Shown: positions 1-11,966, numbered from the stretch's first letter. The stretch is 64,000 nucleotides of DNA from Pyrenula massariospora (GCA_021030905.1 JAGFMI010000006.1:992001-1056000), one strand, 5' to 3'. A program made the numbers and translations. Notes: a model not told the origin generated them from the sequence alone.

Positions 1-3000
1 GCTCATTGCTCAAGAGCGAAGCGCGGGGAATATTGTACAAGTCTTCAAGAAAGCTGCACCCAGCCCAATCCGATACATGGCCGAGATTCGGAGCTCTATT
101 GATACGGGTGCCCGGATTCTATCAACGTGCACTGTGAAGCTGATGGGTCAGGCTGAAGGTGCCCAACATAGAATTGCGAACCCTATTAAGGTGGCCCTTC
201 CTTACATTCGGCAAGACATCCCACTTGTGATTGTATTTCGAGCTCTTGGAATCGTTCCAGACAGCGAGATTTTAGAAAAAATTTGCTTCGACCAGAGCGA
301 CAAGGAAATGATGGAAATGCTAATGGGCTCGCTTCAAGAAGGCAGTGTCATCCAAAATACAGAGGTTGCTCTAGATTTTATCGGCCGCCGGGGTCCTAAT
401 GCGGCTTTAAGAAGCTCTGAGCGACGTGCCTACGCTGAAAGTATCTTGACCAAGGAATTTCTTCCGCATATTGGTCAGGATGCTGCGTCTCGGAGCGAAG
501 GTCGTAAGGCGTATTTCCTTGGCTATATGGTCAATCGAATGCTGAGATGTGCCTTGGGACGTACGGAGCCAGATGACCGCGATCATCTGGGTAAGAAACG
601 GCTCGATCTTGCTGGACCCCTGATGGCCAAATTGTTCCGAACACAATTCCAGAAGGTTGTAAAAGACTTTCAACGATACATGCAAAAACAGGTTGAGAAT
701 GGTCAGGAGATAAATCTCCGAGTCGGGTTCAAGCCAAACATCATTACGAACGGGCTAAAATATTCCCTAGCTACCGGCAACTGGGGTGAGCAAAAGAAGT
801 CCAACAAGAACACTGCAGGGGTTTCTCAAGTATTAAGTCGGTACACTTTTGCTTCAACGCTGTCTCATCTTCGTCGAACCAATGCACCGATTGGGCGCGA
901 TGGCAAGATTGCCAAGCCACGTCAGCTCCATAACACGCACTGGGGGTTTATCTGCCCTGCGGAAACACCCGAAGGTCAAGCATGCGGTTTGGTCAAGAAT
1001 CTTGCGCTGATGAGCGCTGTGACTACTGGTGGACCATCTCAACCGATCATGAAGTATCTTTTAGACAAGCGACATGTGGAGCCTCTCGAAGATTGGGAAC
1101 CACAGTTGACACCACATGCTACCAAGATTTTCATCAACGGAGTCTGGTTTGCAGTCATCAAAGAAGAGCCACGTTTCTTGGTTGAACATTTCCGAGAACT
1201 TAGAAGGAAGAGTCACTTGCCCGATATGACTGCCTTGGTGTGGGATATACGGGATCGAGAATTCCGAATCAATACCGATGCTGGACGAATCGTTCGCCCA
1301 TTGTTTGTCGTGGAAAGCAATCCAGCCCATCCTAACAAAGGCTACCTCGTCCTAAACAAGAGCCATGTCGCCCGTCTCTCGGCCACTCGAGAAGCCAGAA
1401 TGGCTGGGCGACCGATTGAAGAGTATGAGCAAGAGCCCTTTGAATGGCCGGATCTTGTGCGAGAGGGTATCATCGACTGGGTGGATGCAGAAGAGGAAGA
1501 GACGCTCATGATTGTCATGAGCCCCGATGAGCTCGAGAACTCGAGAATACATCATTCAGGTTACTCACTTCCACCAGCAGAAGACCCTTTAGAGCGAGTC
1601 GCCCCCCTTCTCAATCCCTATGCCCACACCTTTACTCACTGCGAAATCCACCCAAGTATGATATTGGGAGTATGTGCGAGCATCATTCCTTTCCCTGACC
1701 ATAACCAGTCCCCACGTAACACCTACCAATCTGCTATGGGTAAACAGGCCATGGGCGTCTTCCTCACCAACTTTGATCAAAGGATGGAAACGATGGCAAA
1801 CATCCTATACTATCCTCAGAAACCTCTTGCGATCACAAGCTCCATGGAGTACTTGAGGTTCCGTGACCTTCCCGCCGGCCAAAACGCCATTGTGGCTATT
1901 GCGTGCTATTCTGGCTACAATCAGGAAGACTCGGTCATCATGAATCAAAGTAGTATTGATCGAGGGTTGTTCCGAAGTCTCTTCTACCGGACGTACCAGG
2001 ATCAAGAAAAGCAGGTTGGACACAGTGTGCTCGAAAAGTTTGAGAAGCCTACCCGAGCGGATACGCTTCGCCTTAAACGAGGCACATACGACAAAATTGA
2101 TGAGGACGGAATAGTAGCGCCTGGGGTGAGAGTCTCTGGCGAGGACATCATCATGGGTAAGACAGCGCCTATGGCTCCTGATGCAGAGGAGCTGGGACAA
2201 AGGACCAAGCAGCATGTTAAGCGAGACGTTTCCACGCCTCTCCGGAGTACCGAGAATGGCATCGTGGACCAGGTTCTTGTGACATCGACTCAAGACGCAA
2301 CGAAGTTTGTCAAAGTGCGCGTCCGCACAACTAAGGTGCCTCAAATTGGCGACAAATTCGCGTCGCGGCACGGACAGAAAGGCACAATTGGCATCACGTA
2401 CCGCCAAGAAGACATGCCGTTCACGCGAGAAGGGGTAGTACCCGACCTCATCATCAACCCGCATGCCATCCCCTCGCGCATGACCATCGCTCACTTGATC
2501 GAGTGCCAGCTGAGCAAGCTCGCCTCGTTGACAGGACAGGAAGGAGATGCCACGCCGTTTACGGCAGTCACTGTAACGGCAGTATCGCAGCGGCTACGGG
2601 AGTACGGCTTCCAGTCCCGCGGCTTTGAGGTGATGTACAATGGACACACCGGTCGTAAGCTCGTGGCGCAGGTATTCTTTGGACCGACGTACTATCAGCG
2701 CCTAAGGCACATGGTGGACGATAAGATCCATTCTCGAGCGCGGGGACCTACACAGATTCTCACGCGTCAGCCGGTGGAAGGTCGTGCGAGAGACGGTGGA
2801 CTACGATTTGGAGAAATGGAACGCGACTGCATGATTGCCCACGGGGCGAGTTCGTTCCTGAAAGAGCGCTTAATGGATGTGTCTGATCCGTTCCGGGTGC
2901 ATGTGTGTGACCGGTGCGGGTTGATGACCCCGATTGCGTAAGTAGCCTGTGCCTTATCTCTGAGGCGTGCTAACGGGATGACAGAAAACTCAAGAAGGGG

Positions 3001-3165
3001 ACTTTTGAATGCCGGGCGTGCCAGAACAAGAACGAAATCTCGCAGGTCCACATCCCCTACGCGGCCAAGCTTCTCTTCCAGGAGCTGGCCTCGATGAACA
3101 TTGCGGCTCGTCTGTACACGGAGAACACCGAAAAGTCTCGGCGCTGGGACTACGCTCGGAGCTGA
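1..3165 (+). CDS. rpb2: RNA polymerase II second-largest subunit (RPB2), 5' end missing
   Basis: Catalytic-core subunit of nuclear RNA polymerase II. The frame is already open at base 2, so the gene starts upstream of the window; about 1,040 C-terminal residues are present, against roughly 1,220-1,260 in full fungal RPB2. Exon 1 ends at 2937. A 47-bp intron (2938-2984, GTAAGT...ACAG, branch GCTAACG) precedes exon 2 (2985-3165). Visible landmarks are the NQEDS stretch near the active centre, the [13 protein letters not shown] hybrid-binding motif with its two catalytic-site lysines, and the C-terminal zinc site made of CDRCG in exon 1 and CRACQ in exon 2. The intron splits this clamp zinc module. 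The protein ends [20 protein letters not shown]. Identification is certain. The alternative of reading the long frame as ending at 2941 would lose the second half of the zinc site. Confidence 0.97.
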
Positions 3166-4184
3166 ACAGAATGGAAGGAATGGAGGACGGAGTGATGGCT
3201 GCCTGCGTGAGGCTCTTTCCCTCCCTCTCTCTCTCCCCGTAAGCGGCATCTCTGTGGGTCTCCGCCGCACCTTCCCTGGTATGCGCTTTCCTGTGATGAT
3301 CTGATAAGAGGCGTTGTGGACGGTGGGCTGTATTCTATTGGGTGGAAGCATCTAGCGTCGGAGATTGGGGTTCTATATTACTGCATAGTTTGTTGCCAGC
3401 ATGATTTGTGTTTCAGCTCAGCAGCTGTGATATTGGTTCACAGCATGGCGGCAGTGGAGCAAGCAAAGGGTCTTGCGGGATATAGTTGCATCGAGACATG
3501 CGGTGTCTCCTCGGTCATCCTCATAGCGCTGCTTACAGAGTGAATGGCGTTGATGATCCAAAGATCGTGATGTTCACAAGGCTTCATTCCTGCGAAGGCT
3601 GCCTCGAAAGCTTTCGTACCTGCAACCTTCCACCAGTCAGAGGGCGAGCGATGGTTCGGCCCGGCAGCCTGCACGCCATTGGGGAAAGCGTTGGTGTTTT
3701 TGCACTTTCCGTATTGGCGGTGGTCCAGGTGACCATGAGATACGATAAATATAGGCGCCCAGAAGGCAGGTGCGATGATTGGCGTTGTCTGGGAGGCCGC
3801 CGTGATGCTGGCCGGGTGGCATGCAGTTGGCCAGCCAGTCACCGTCCGTGTTTTAGCCGCCGACCAATGTTTCTCCCGCCTTGACCACCCCCCGTCCGGC
3901 TCGTCCAGTGGCTTCCCCGGTCCCCTCTCCCCACCAATGCATGCCCTCGCCGTCCCCCCAATTCCGCATCTCTTCCCCTCCTCTCCGCCGTCTCCCTCGA
4001 CGCCTGTTCGTCTACCACTGTTGACCTACCATACGCGCCCAGCCTAGGGATCGTTGCATGCAGCTTATGCTCCACCGCCCACCAATGTCTGTCGACACTA
4101 ATCAAAGGGAGCAAAGAGTCTAGAGACGCACCGGTGGCCAATGTGCAAGTCTGCCTTTCCGACTGTGGTGATAGCACCGTCATG
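3166..4184. other. Intergenic: RPB2 3' region
   Basis: No convincing gene. Short frames on both strands have no recognisable domain. The stretch begins with a CT-rich segment around 3215-3240 that probably lies in the RPB2 3' UTR. The remainder presumably includes the RPB2 terminator and the promoter of the CBM48 gene. Confidence 0.5.
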
Positions 4185-5234
4185 CCTGCATCGTGATTCC
4201 ACCACATCCACTTCCGGCCAAACTCGGCCAATTCCCATCACCTTCCCAAGCCTGCCCACTTTGCGTCCTGGCCGGCCAACATAAGACCCGCCTTCGCGCT
4301 TCGCTGATTGCTATCTTTTCCCTTCTCTCCTCCAAGCCCACGTTTCTAGAGCTATTCTTTCCATCTTCCTGTTTGGTCTGCGAAGTGCCTGCGGCACCGC
4401 TCAACCGCCCATTGCTAATTATTCCTCCCTCTGCATATCCGCGCTTCTACTCTCTGTACTTGCGAGATTGCTTTGTGAGAGCTGTGCTCGACATTGCAAG
4501 CAAATTGTCTTTTTTAGCTTATTGCTCGCTTCGCAGACCAACCTAATAGTACAACTTCGGCGTGTCGCTGGTCGACGACCTCAGAATAATCTCTAGATAC
4601 TTGCTCGCTGTTTTCCCCTGGGATTGTCATCTGTATACGGCACCCAGGTTTTTTTTATATTCTTTCTAGTCCACACTTAGCTTTGAAGCTCTGCCACATA
4701 CTTTTTTTGTTGTTCAGCGGCCCCCTTGCGCTGTGCCGCAACTCTGCATAGCGCTTATCGCCTAGTCAAACGCTCCTGCCGTGGAGATTCGTCGTGGACG
4801 GCATCGGGTATATTGGAATCATCTCTCCAACATCAACAAGCGCATCTTTTTCGTTGTATCAACGACCATATACCTTTGAACACGTCACAAGCCGGCTGCG
4901 CCGCTCTTCTACGCCCATATCGTCTACCACGGTTAACGAACCTGAACAACTTTCATTTACGCATCGTCACTTAATTAATAGCAACTTTCTCAATCTTCCT
5001 GGGTCCAAGGCATACAAGCTTTGTGCCGCAAGCTTTTCCCTGCTCCCGTCGAGGAAGCTCTGTCCACTTCAAAATTCGTAAATCCAGGCACCTTCGCATT
5101 TTTGGACATCATTTCATTTCTCACACGCCTCACCGCCCGATACCCGTTACTACGACATCCGAGGACTTTCAAATACGCTAATTTATTTCATATTCATCAA
5201 ACATCCGTAATCATTCTTATATCTAATAACATCA
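4185..5234 (+). promoter_or_regulatory. About 1-kb ATG-free, pyrimidine-rich leader of the CBM48-like gene
   Basis: Reading every line, I find no ATG on the plus strand between the one at 4182 and the start codon at 5235, about 1,050 bp. With this composition roughly a dozen would be expected by chance. The stretch is rich in C and T (TTTTTTAT, TCTTTC and CTCTCC runs). ATG depletion over such a length is what selection against upstream starts gives, so the simplest reading is a very long 5' untranslated leader, possibly with a leader intron. No transcription start or intron can be proven from sequence alone. Confidence 0.5.
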
Positions 5235-6062
5235 ATGGCCCCTGCCGTCCAACTCGCCTTCACCCTCCGCACCTCCTCCAACGTCCAGACCGTCCACCTT
5301 CTCGGCTCCTGGGACAATTATTCCAGCCAGCTCCCCCTTTCAGCTGACCGCTCTTCCTCCAAGCCTGGAGCCTGGAAAGGTACTTTCCGATTTAGCAGTT
5401 CTACTCTCGAGTTTGGTCAGCGATATTGGTACTACTACATCGTTGACGGCTACCACGTCTCTCACGACCCTGCCAAGGAATACACCACTGAGCCTACCAC
5501 CGGCCGCAAGCTCAACGTGCTCGACATGCCAAATGGTAAAGGAGGCTCCAAGACCAGCTCAAGCTATCACAAGCGGGACTCAAGCTACGACATTCCCAAG
5601 GGTCGCGCACTATCTCCTGGGAAGATTCAGCATCCTCGACCTAGCAAACCATACGCGAGCCGAGGGCTCCGCGAGGCAGACTATTCGGTCTCCCCAACCG
5701 ATGAGCTAAGCGAACGATTTGCCGGCACCCGCATCAGTGACTACCGCTACAGTCCGCCTTCTTCAATTGGGTCCGATACTTCGTTTAGCGACTCATCTGA
5801 TGGCCATTCTTCTCCATCTAGCTTGTCAAGCTTGAGTGACGGCTGTCGCTGCGAAAGATATGGTATCACTCGAAGCGGAAACCGAGTCAAGCTGGACTGT
5901 GGAGGAGCCCGATGTGGTTACGCTGATTCTAGCTCAAACTGCTCCAGCAGCCAAGGTGACGAGAGCAGTGAGAGTGAAAGTGAGAAAAGGAGACGAGAGA
6001 AGAGGTACCGAGAGGTGTCATACAAGGAGGTTTCCTACAGCAAAGCAGGAAGGAGGAGGTGA
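5235..6062 (+). CDS. CBM48 / AMPK-beta-like glycogen-binding-domain protein
   Basis: Single exon, 275 residues, no signal peptide. Residues about 5-95 form an early-set Ig-like fold of the AMPK-beta/CBM48 type: a start like VQLAFTLRTSSNVQTVHLLG, then GSWDNY, aromatic residues WKGTF and YWYYYIVDGYHVSHDP, and a closing RKLNVLDMP. These are the features of starch or glycogen recognition modules. The rest is low-complexity and Ser-rich (about 160-205), with a Cys cluster (CRCERYG, CGGARCGY at about 205-230) and a basic, Glu/Arg-rich tail. Inferred role is carbohydrate or kinase-complex interaction, not catalysis; the exact partner is unknown. The start is the first ATG after a 1-kb ATG-free leader, with the good context ATCAATGG. 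Confidence 0.8.
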   Translation: MAPAVQLAFTLRTSSNVQTVHLLGSWDNYSSQLPLSADRSSSKPGAWKGTFRFSSSTLEFGQRYWYYYIVDGYHVSHDPAKEYTTEPTTGRKLNVLDMPNGKGGSKTSSSYHKRDSSYDIPKGRALSPGKIQHPRPSKPYASRGLREADYSVSPTDELSERFAGTRISDYRYSPPSSIGSDTSFSDSSDGHSSPSSLSSLSDGCRCERYGITRSGNRVKLDCGGARCGYADSSSNCSSSQGDESSESESEKRRREKRYREVSYKEVSYSKAGRRR

Positions 6063-7241
6063 AGGATGGATGGTGGGGCCAACCCACGGTGAAGAATGTT
6101 TTGCGGATGTGTTTTCACACACTCATTCATGAACGAGGAACATTCGCTTATTATTTTAATTTTGATGCATTATTTTTGATGCACCTTCAACACCGCCAGC
6201 CTCACCGTTTTTTGCTATTGACAACGACCAGAGGAGCGGACAAGTACCACGCGGAGCACTTCGAGCTGGTCTCGATGGACTGCGCGCAGAGCTTCTCGAC
6301 AGGTAGCAGAGGCGGTTTTGAGATGGCATCAGTAGCCAGACCTTTGGCACTCAACACCACAGTTCGGCTGAAACCGGCGCCGCATACTGCGTGGAACACA
6401 GAAATTGTAAGGAGATGGCCGACGGGAGGATGAAGGCAAATTGCTACATCGAGACACGACGGGGACGAATGAGAAGCGTGGATAGAGAGGTTTGCGTTAT
6501 TCAGGATGGGCGAGCAGAGAACAATTGATCCATTGAAGCATGGTGAATGATTGATTTCATCTGGTCTCTGTCAGATAGCTAGCCAAGATGAATATGATAA
6601 TGAAATCATCTTAAATGCCAACGCGCCTCAGATCTCCCATCCCGGCTTCACTTTAATTTGCAAGCCTAGACCATGCTTTCATGATCTCCTCTCACGTCCA
6701 CCCAAGCTATGATAGGCTCGTTCATGACCAAAGGGCGGCCAATGACAGCGGAAATCTTTTTGGTCTTCCGCTTCTTCTCTCCTTTTGGCACCAACGGAGC
6801 ATCAACGAAGATGATCAATGGTACCATGACGTGGTATCAAGCTTCTGCTGATCATACTTCTTTCGTGAAATGCTCGTACAGGATTTCCCTTTCTGCATAG
6901 CTTGGTGCATAGTCCTCTCGCGGCGGACGCTCGACCGAAAGCATCCGAGCAGAGGCTTCATTTCAAAGCTAGTTAGAAGGATTCGGGTCAACAGCTTACA
7001 AAATATGAAGCTATTTATAAAGCTTGAACACAATTACTTTCTTCTATTACGTCTGTAAGTAACATCTACGACGTTGTTTTCCCTCCGCACTGTTCAGATC
7101 ATTCATCTATGCTCTACACTGCACAATTGTCTTCTCTCTAGAAGACAGCACCCAAACACCTTTTTCTATTCAACTTTATCGCCCAGCTCTCTTTATTCTA
7201 TACCAGCTGCTGCTTTTATTAATCCCCATCCCCAACCCAAA
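6063..7241. other. Intergenic, no supported gene
   Basis: Region between the CBM48-like gene and the short-chain dehydrogenase. Only short frames of up to about 125 codons occur on either strand, none with a recognisable domain. It should hold the 3' UTR of the upstream gene and the promoter of the dehydrogenase. The last 170 bp are CT-rich, as expected for a fungal leader. Confidence 0.5.
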
Positions 7242-8432
7242 ATGTCCTCTCCTCTCCCCCTTCCCCCAACCCTTTCCTTCCAAGGCAAATCCGCCATCGT
7301 TACCGGAGCCTCTCGGGGCATCGGCCGTGTCATAGCCCTCACACTGGCCTCCCGCGGCGCCAACGTCTGCCTCACCTACACCTCCCCCTCCTCCACCTCG
7401 CTCGCGTCCGCCGTCGCCTCCGAGATCACCAGCACCACCAACAACGCCGTCAAAGTCTGCACCGTGCAAGCCGACCTCGCCTCCCCGGACTGCGGCACCA
7501 CCATCGTGAACGCCGCCCTGGCTGGCCTCGGCGTCTCCAAGCTCGACATCCTCATCAACAACGCCGCCGTCGGCCAACCCACGGGCGACGGCAGCACGAC
7601 CGACGCCGCCGAACTGCAGAAGTGGATCGACGACTTTTCGCAGACCATGAACGTGAATGTGCGCGGGACGCTGCTGGTTACGAACGCGTTCTTGCCGCAT
7701 GTTGTGGAGAGTGGGGGGAGGATCGTGAATATCTCGAGTCAGGTGACGGGGGTCAAGGGGGGGAGCACGGGGTTTATGCTCAACTATGCGAGCAGCAAGG
7801 CTGCGTTGGAGATGGCGACGAGGGTGCAGGCGGGGGTTTTGGCGAGGAAGTGAGTTCAATTCTTTTCTTTTTTCAAGCTTCCTAGATGTCTGCATACCTC
7901 CAAGACATCGAATGGCAACACATCCCCTTCCCACTTACATCCCAACTCCCCCTCAGAACCAAACCCCCCACCCCCCAATCACCCTCTCCTCTCCCCTAAC
8001 ATCCAACCCCCTAATATCTATGCAGGTACAATCTAACCCTAAACTCCATCTCCGTGGGCAGCACCATGACGGAATCCGCCCGCCAGCGCGCCGCCGCGGC
8101 CGAGGCAGACCCCCACAATCCCGCCATGCAGCAGATCAAACAGGCCCGGGCCAAGATTCTCGACCAGTAAGTTTTCCCTCCCCCCTTTTTTCCCTCCCCC
8201 TTTCTCCTCCCCCTTCACCCCCGCCTCCCCCACCCCAAATTCCCCCTCTCTTTTTTTTTTCAGCGGCATTCGCCTTCGCTGACGCTCGCTCGCACGTAGA
8301 ACGACAGCCGCAGCACGCATGGGCGAGTGCGAGGACGTGGCGGAGATCGTGGCGTTTGTGTGCAGTGAGGGGGCGCGGTGGATGAATGGGCAGGTTGTGG
8401 GGGCGGATGGGGGGACCACTTTCCGGTGTTAG
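7242..8432 (+). CDS. Short-chain dehydrogenase/reductase (SDR family)
   Basis: NAD(P)-dependent oxidoreductase of the classical SDR type, 293 residues. There are three exons: 7242-7849, 8026-8166 and 8300-8432. The introns are GTGAGT...GCAG and GTAAGT...GTAG, and phases agree throughout. The Rossmann motif TGASRGIG is near residue 20-27, LINNAA about 105-110, the catalytic serine sits in NISSQ, and the Tyr-x-x-x-Lys pair in NYASSKAAL. The third exon supplies the usual C-terminal strand (EDVAEIVAFVCSEGARWMNG) and the GADGGTTFRC ending. The start at 7242 gives a normal-length N-terminus; an ATG-like start 168 bp upstream would add an unrelated stretch. Substrate cannot be predicted. Confidence 0.88.
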
Positions 8433-9201
8433 GTTGGACTGCGATTTTGAGTGGGTTGTCTGGGGAGGTGGTGGGATGATGGGGATGATGGGGATGGGGG
8501 GGAAGGGGGGAGGGGAGTGTGGGGAGCTGCGGTTAATGGGGTTTTTGATGGATATACGGAAGGGGAGGGAAAAGAGAAAGCTAAAGCTATAGGCTGGCTG
8601 GCTGTGACTGAACGGATATGGAACGGGTTGCAGGGGTGTCGGATCCAGCAAAGCAAAGCTGTCAACTTAGCCCTTTCACTTTGTATCCCTGCCCTAAACA
8701 AGCTTTCGTGACACCGGCTATCTACCTAATCTCGGTGACGGGTCGTAGAGATACTCTAGCCGTAGCTCATGATGAGGAAACAATTCGGTACCTCTCCTAA
8801 ATCTGGTTTGACGTACTTTCCCATGAGAGAGAGTACACAAGGGTCTGTACGTCTTTTCTTTATCAAATCAGAGATCAAAGCAGAGTAGGATGTCCAAAAT
8901 TCAGCACTTGACGATCATGACACTATTTAGAGGAGAATATTGGACATTGTATCATCGTCGTCTTCGTTCAGCCATCCCCGGACAACATTCATCAGTCGCT
9001 ATGGTATATCATGTCATGCTGTGCTATGTATAGCCGCCTCAACCGTACATCAAGGCCCAATCCCATCCCAAACGCCGCAGCATATCTCTCTATAGTCATT
9101 CATGATTCACCATCTCGTCTCAACCCCACGCCTTCTAAAACGCCCAGGCAAAAACAACGAGCCTGCTCGTGCTCACCTGACCCTCCCAGATGGCCGCCTT
9201 T
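8433..9201. other. Intergenic between convergent genes, with a G-rich tract
   Basis: Lies between the dehydrogenase (plus) and the FYVE/RING gene (minus), so it contains two 3' ends. Positions about 8440-8530 are a strongly G-rich run with GGGGATGATG units and several G4-G6 runs, in the presumed 3' UTR of the dehydrogenase. No gene is supported. Confidence 0.5.
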
Positions 9202-11259
9202 TCAAGCAACTTTATGCACAGGACATTCCCGCTTCCTCTCAAACCAACTCCGAATACACCCCTCATGAAAGCAGCACAAACACTCCAGCCTCGCCAACGA
9301 ATCCCCCACGTCATACTCCACCATACAGATACTGCACTCCTTTGCCGCGCCGTCCTGACCCACGCAATCCTTCTCCGTCGCTTTGAAGGGCAGCATCTGC
9401 GGCGCCGGTGTCGGGGGCGGAGAGGAGATCGACTGTCTATGGTGTGGCGTGCGATGGGTTGCGCCGGAGGGGATGTGGTTACGGGGGATGGGTGACGAGG
9501 AGGAAGCCTCACGCGAGGTGATGCAGTCGATTATGTGGCGTTCGCGGTCGGCTTCGGAGTTGTTGGAGCCGAGGGGTGGGAGGATTCGTTGGCAGATGGG
9601 GCAGATGTCTCGTTCCGTGAGGCGCGGCCGGGGGGCTGAGGAGCTAGAGGAGGAAGACGTTGTGGAGGGATCGAGCATAGAGCGGACTCTTGGCCGGTTT
9701 GAGGGAGGCGGGGGAGGAGGACGAGGGATTAGATCGGAGGGCGCACGACCACGGTATAGAGAGATAGCAGGGGGGTTGGGCGGTTGACGCAAGGAAGGTA
9801 GTGCATTTGATAAAAGCCTTGGATCGGGCAAGCTGTTACGCCAAGTGCCAGACTGCACCGGGGCGGAGCCTGATGGAGATGTGTAGTCTGGAGGTGCATT
9901 TGTGGAGCCTCGAGGCGTGTATCCTGGAGGAAAACCTCGCCTGCCATAACTGGGAACGACGGTGTAGTCAAAGGTGCCATACTGCGGAAGGTCTTCTTCA
10001 GGAATTTCTTCTGCGCCCGTGCGGACAGCGTTAAGATTACTGCTTTCTGGCTGAAACTTTGGAGAAATATTAGCACATGAGTGATTCTTTGGGAGGTTCG
10101 AGCTCACAATCATCCCACGACCCCTCTGCCGTCTGAAGTCCCGGGCCTGTTCTGAAGCCCAACCGGGAGTGGGAATGCCAGAACCAGCGATAGATGTACG
10201 TGTGTCAGAAAGTGAGGAGAGATTTGGTCTTGAGGAATTGCTATTCCGCCAATCATTTCCCCAACGACGGCCGTCGAAGAATTCACTTGCAGCAGGATCG
10301 CGCGAATTGGATATAGGATTGAAGTTCTCGTCGAGGGCGACTCCATTAGTCCAGTGAACGACTGATCTCCGCGGCGAAGTGGAAGGGGCGGAGGGCGGAG
10401 GCTGTGGATCTGGGACGCATGGTTTGCAGAGCCTAACAGCCTCGCCCCCTCCCAAAGCCGGGTTCGATTGTCTGCTTGACGGCATGTTGATCTCTCGCGG
10501 GCCGTCAAGTGTATCGTCTTCGGTCAGGTCTATTGTAGTGGTGTTTACTTGTTGCGATGTCCTTCTGTGCTCGGGTGGATGGACTATAAACTGCCGGGGT
10601 ATGGTGATCCGATGTGGTGAACACGTTGCACAGACAACTCGCCCACACTTTCTGCAGTGATGTTTTCGATACCAAAAAGTGAACAGGTTCTTACAGATTG
10701 GGCAATGTGTCACCTCCGCATCCGGCTGCCACTTTGGGACAACATATTCCCCGGGCGTAGCGTGAGAACTGCTTTGCTGCCCGCCTTCCATGCCTGCATT
10801 CGATCGAGGCGGAGGCGGAGGAGGCGGAGGGGAGTGAGGTGAAGAGCTTTGGGTCAAGTCGTAGAAAATAGGTTGCGGTATCACTGAACCTGCGTGGGAA
10901 GCAATGGTAGGAGGTCGAGGTGGGGTTGGAGGGAGACGGGCTGTGCTCTGGTTTGCGCTTGAATTTCCAGAGCTACGGAACACACCACTGCCTGTTCTTC
11001 TGAAGTCCGATCGTTCTGGTGAGCCTGGCAGCCTCCTCTTCCTGTCACTCGAGCTAGAATGTGCAGTTCTTCTCGATTCGTACTCATCCGCCTGGCGCAG
11101 AAATTCAGACCATGTATCTGCATCTATTTGATCATCGAGGACTTGGGAGGCTCGGCGGAAGCCTTCATGAAGGGTTGGTCTGGACCTGCGTCGAGGCAAA
11201 TCGTCTAAGGACTCGACACTGCTACTCCCGGAGCTGGAGGAAAGTTCCTCTGCGGACAT
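9202..11259 (-). CDS. FYVE and RING-H2 finger protein (Pib1-like E3 ligase candidate)
   Basis: Single exon, 685 residues. A FYVE domain occupies about residues 176-235: WQPD, then CPIC, RKHHCRKCG and RVVCATC, i.e. the WxxD and R(K)HHCR signatures that bind phosphatidylinositol 3-phosphate. A RING-H2 finger lies at the very C-terminus (about 638-682: CSICMVEYDVGD, CLCCFHEGCI, CPVH). The stretch between is disordered and Ser/Pro-rich, with poly-Pro runs. The FYVE+RING pairing is that of yeast Pib1, an endosomal/vacuolar ubiquitin ligase, but this protein is more than twice as long. Inference: membrane-associated ubiquitin ligase of the endosome. The start at 11259 is the first ATG in the frame. 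Confidence 0.85.
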   Translation of the reverse strand: MSAEELSSSSGSSSVESLDDLPRRRSRPTLHEGFRRASQVLDDQIDADTWSEFLRQADEYESRRTAHSSSSDRKRRLPGSPERSDFRRTGSGVFRSSGNSSANQSTARLPPTPPRPPTIASHAGSVIPQPIFYDLTQSSSPHSPPPPPPPPRSNAGMEGGQQSSSHATPGEYVVPKWQPDAEVTHCPICKNLFTFWYRKHHCRKCGRVVCATCSPHRITIPRQFIVHPPEHRRTSQQVNTTTIDLTEDDTLDGPREINMPSSRQSNPALGGGEAVRLCKPCVPDPQPPPSAPSTSPRRSVVHWTNGVALDENFNPISNSRDPAASEFFDGRRWGNDWRNSNSSRPNLSSLSDTRTSIAGSGIPTPGWASEQARDFRRQRGRGMIVSSNLPKNHSCANISPKFQPESSNLNAVRTGAEEIPEEDLPQYGTFDYTVVPSYGRRGFPPGYTPRGSTNAPPDYTSPSGSAPVQSGTWRNSLPDPRLLSNALPSLRQPPNPPAISLYRGRAPSDLIPRPPPPPPSNRPRVRSMLDPSTTSSSSSSSAPRPRLTERDICPICQRILPPLGSNNSEADRERHIIDCITSREASSSSPIPRNHIPSGATHRTPHHRQSISSPPPTPAPQMLPFKATEKDCVGQDGAAKECSICMVEYDVGDSLARLECLCCFHEGCIRSWFERKRECPVHKVA

Positions 11260-11966
11260 CGTAGACTTACTCCCACTGCGCAGAGATAGATCGTTAGCCT
11301 GCCATCGAAGGGGGCAAAATAGATGCCATCAAGAGATCTGAGCAAGAGACAGGTCTCATCAAGTTCTCTCTCATTCGTCTCCAGCTGTTTCTAGCAACAA
11401 GCCGGGTGTAGACGCGGAGAAGTGGCGGTCGTGTGCCACAGGGGCAAGTGCTCACCTGCCTCCGCTTCTCAAGAGCTATCAATACTCAAATCCGCCTGAT
11501 ACTGCTTGGCCAAGCCATGCCGATTGCCAGTGCATATCAAAGAGGAATTGTTAACGACTTGAAAGGGTATGACAAAAGATGAGAGGTACAGTGATCTGCT
11601 AGATATGGGTTGGATTAGGAGCATCCCGGAACGTCCCCCTCGCCTCGCCTCGTTGGCGTTAGGCTTGCAGAGGGGTCAATGTACTGGCACAGGTCTCCTG
11701 TCTCGGGTTGGAAAACATCTGTGTCGATCGTCCCGGCCACGACGAATTACATTCACGTTCCGCCGGCTGCAAGGAGCACATGCTTCATGAGGTAATTTGC
11801 ATCCTGAGGTTTCTTTGTTCTTCCTACGATGGGTATTTGATCTTTGCACAGCAGTGTTGACGGTAACGGCGGCCCGTACGGGAAAGCTACTGGCCCCAAC
11901 TTCTCCTGAGACCCCTAGTTTTACCTATCTTAAGGGGCTCCAGGCGTTGCTCACCAAACCCTCCTT
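11260..11966. other. Intergenic, promoter of the FYVE/RING gene
   Basis: Upstream region of the FYVE/RING gene and 3' flank of the amidase, both on the minus strand. Only short frames without recognisable domains are present. Confidence 0.5.

Noticed and set aside
1805-2494. 229-codon minus-strand frame inside RPB2
   Set aside because: Exactly antisense to the most conserved part of RPB2; no domain of its own.
7176-7934. 252-codon minus-strand frame over the dehydrogenase
   Set aside because: GC-rich antisense shadow of a clear SDR gene; low-complexity His/Arg/Gly product.
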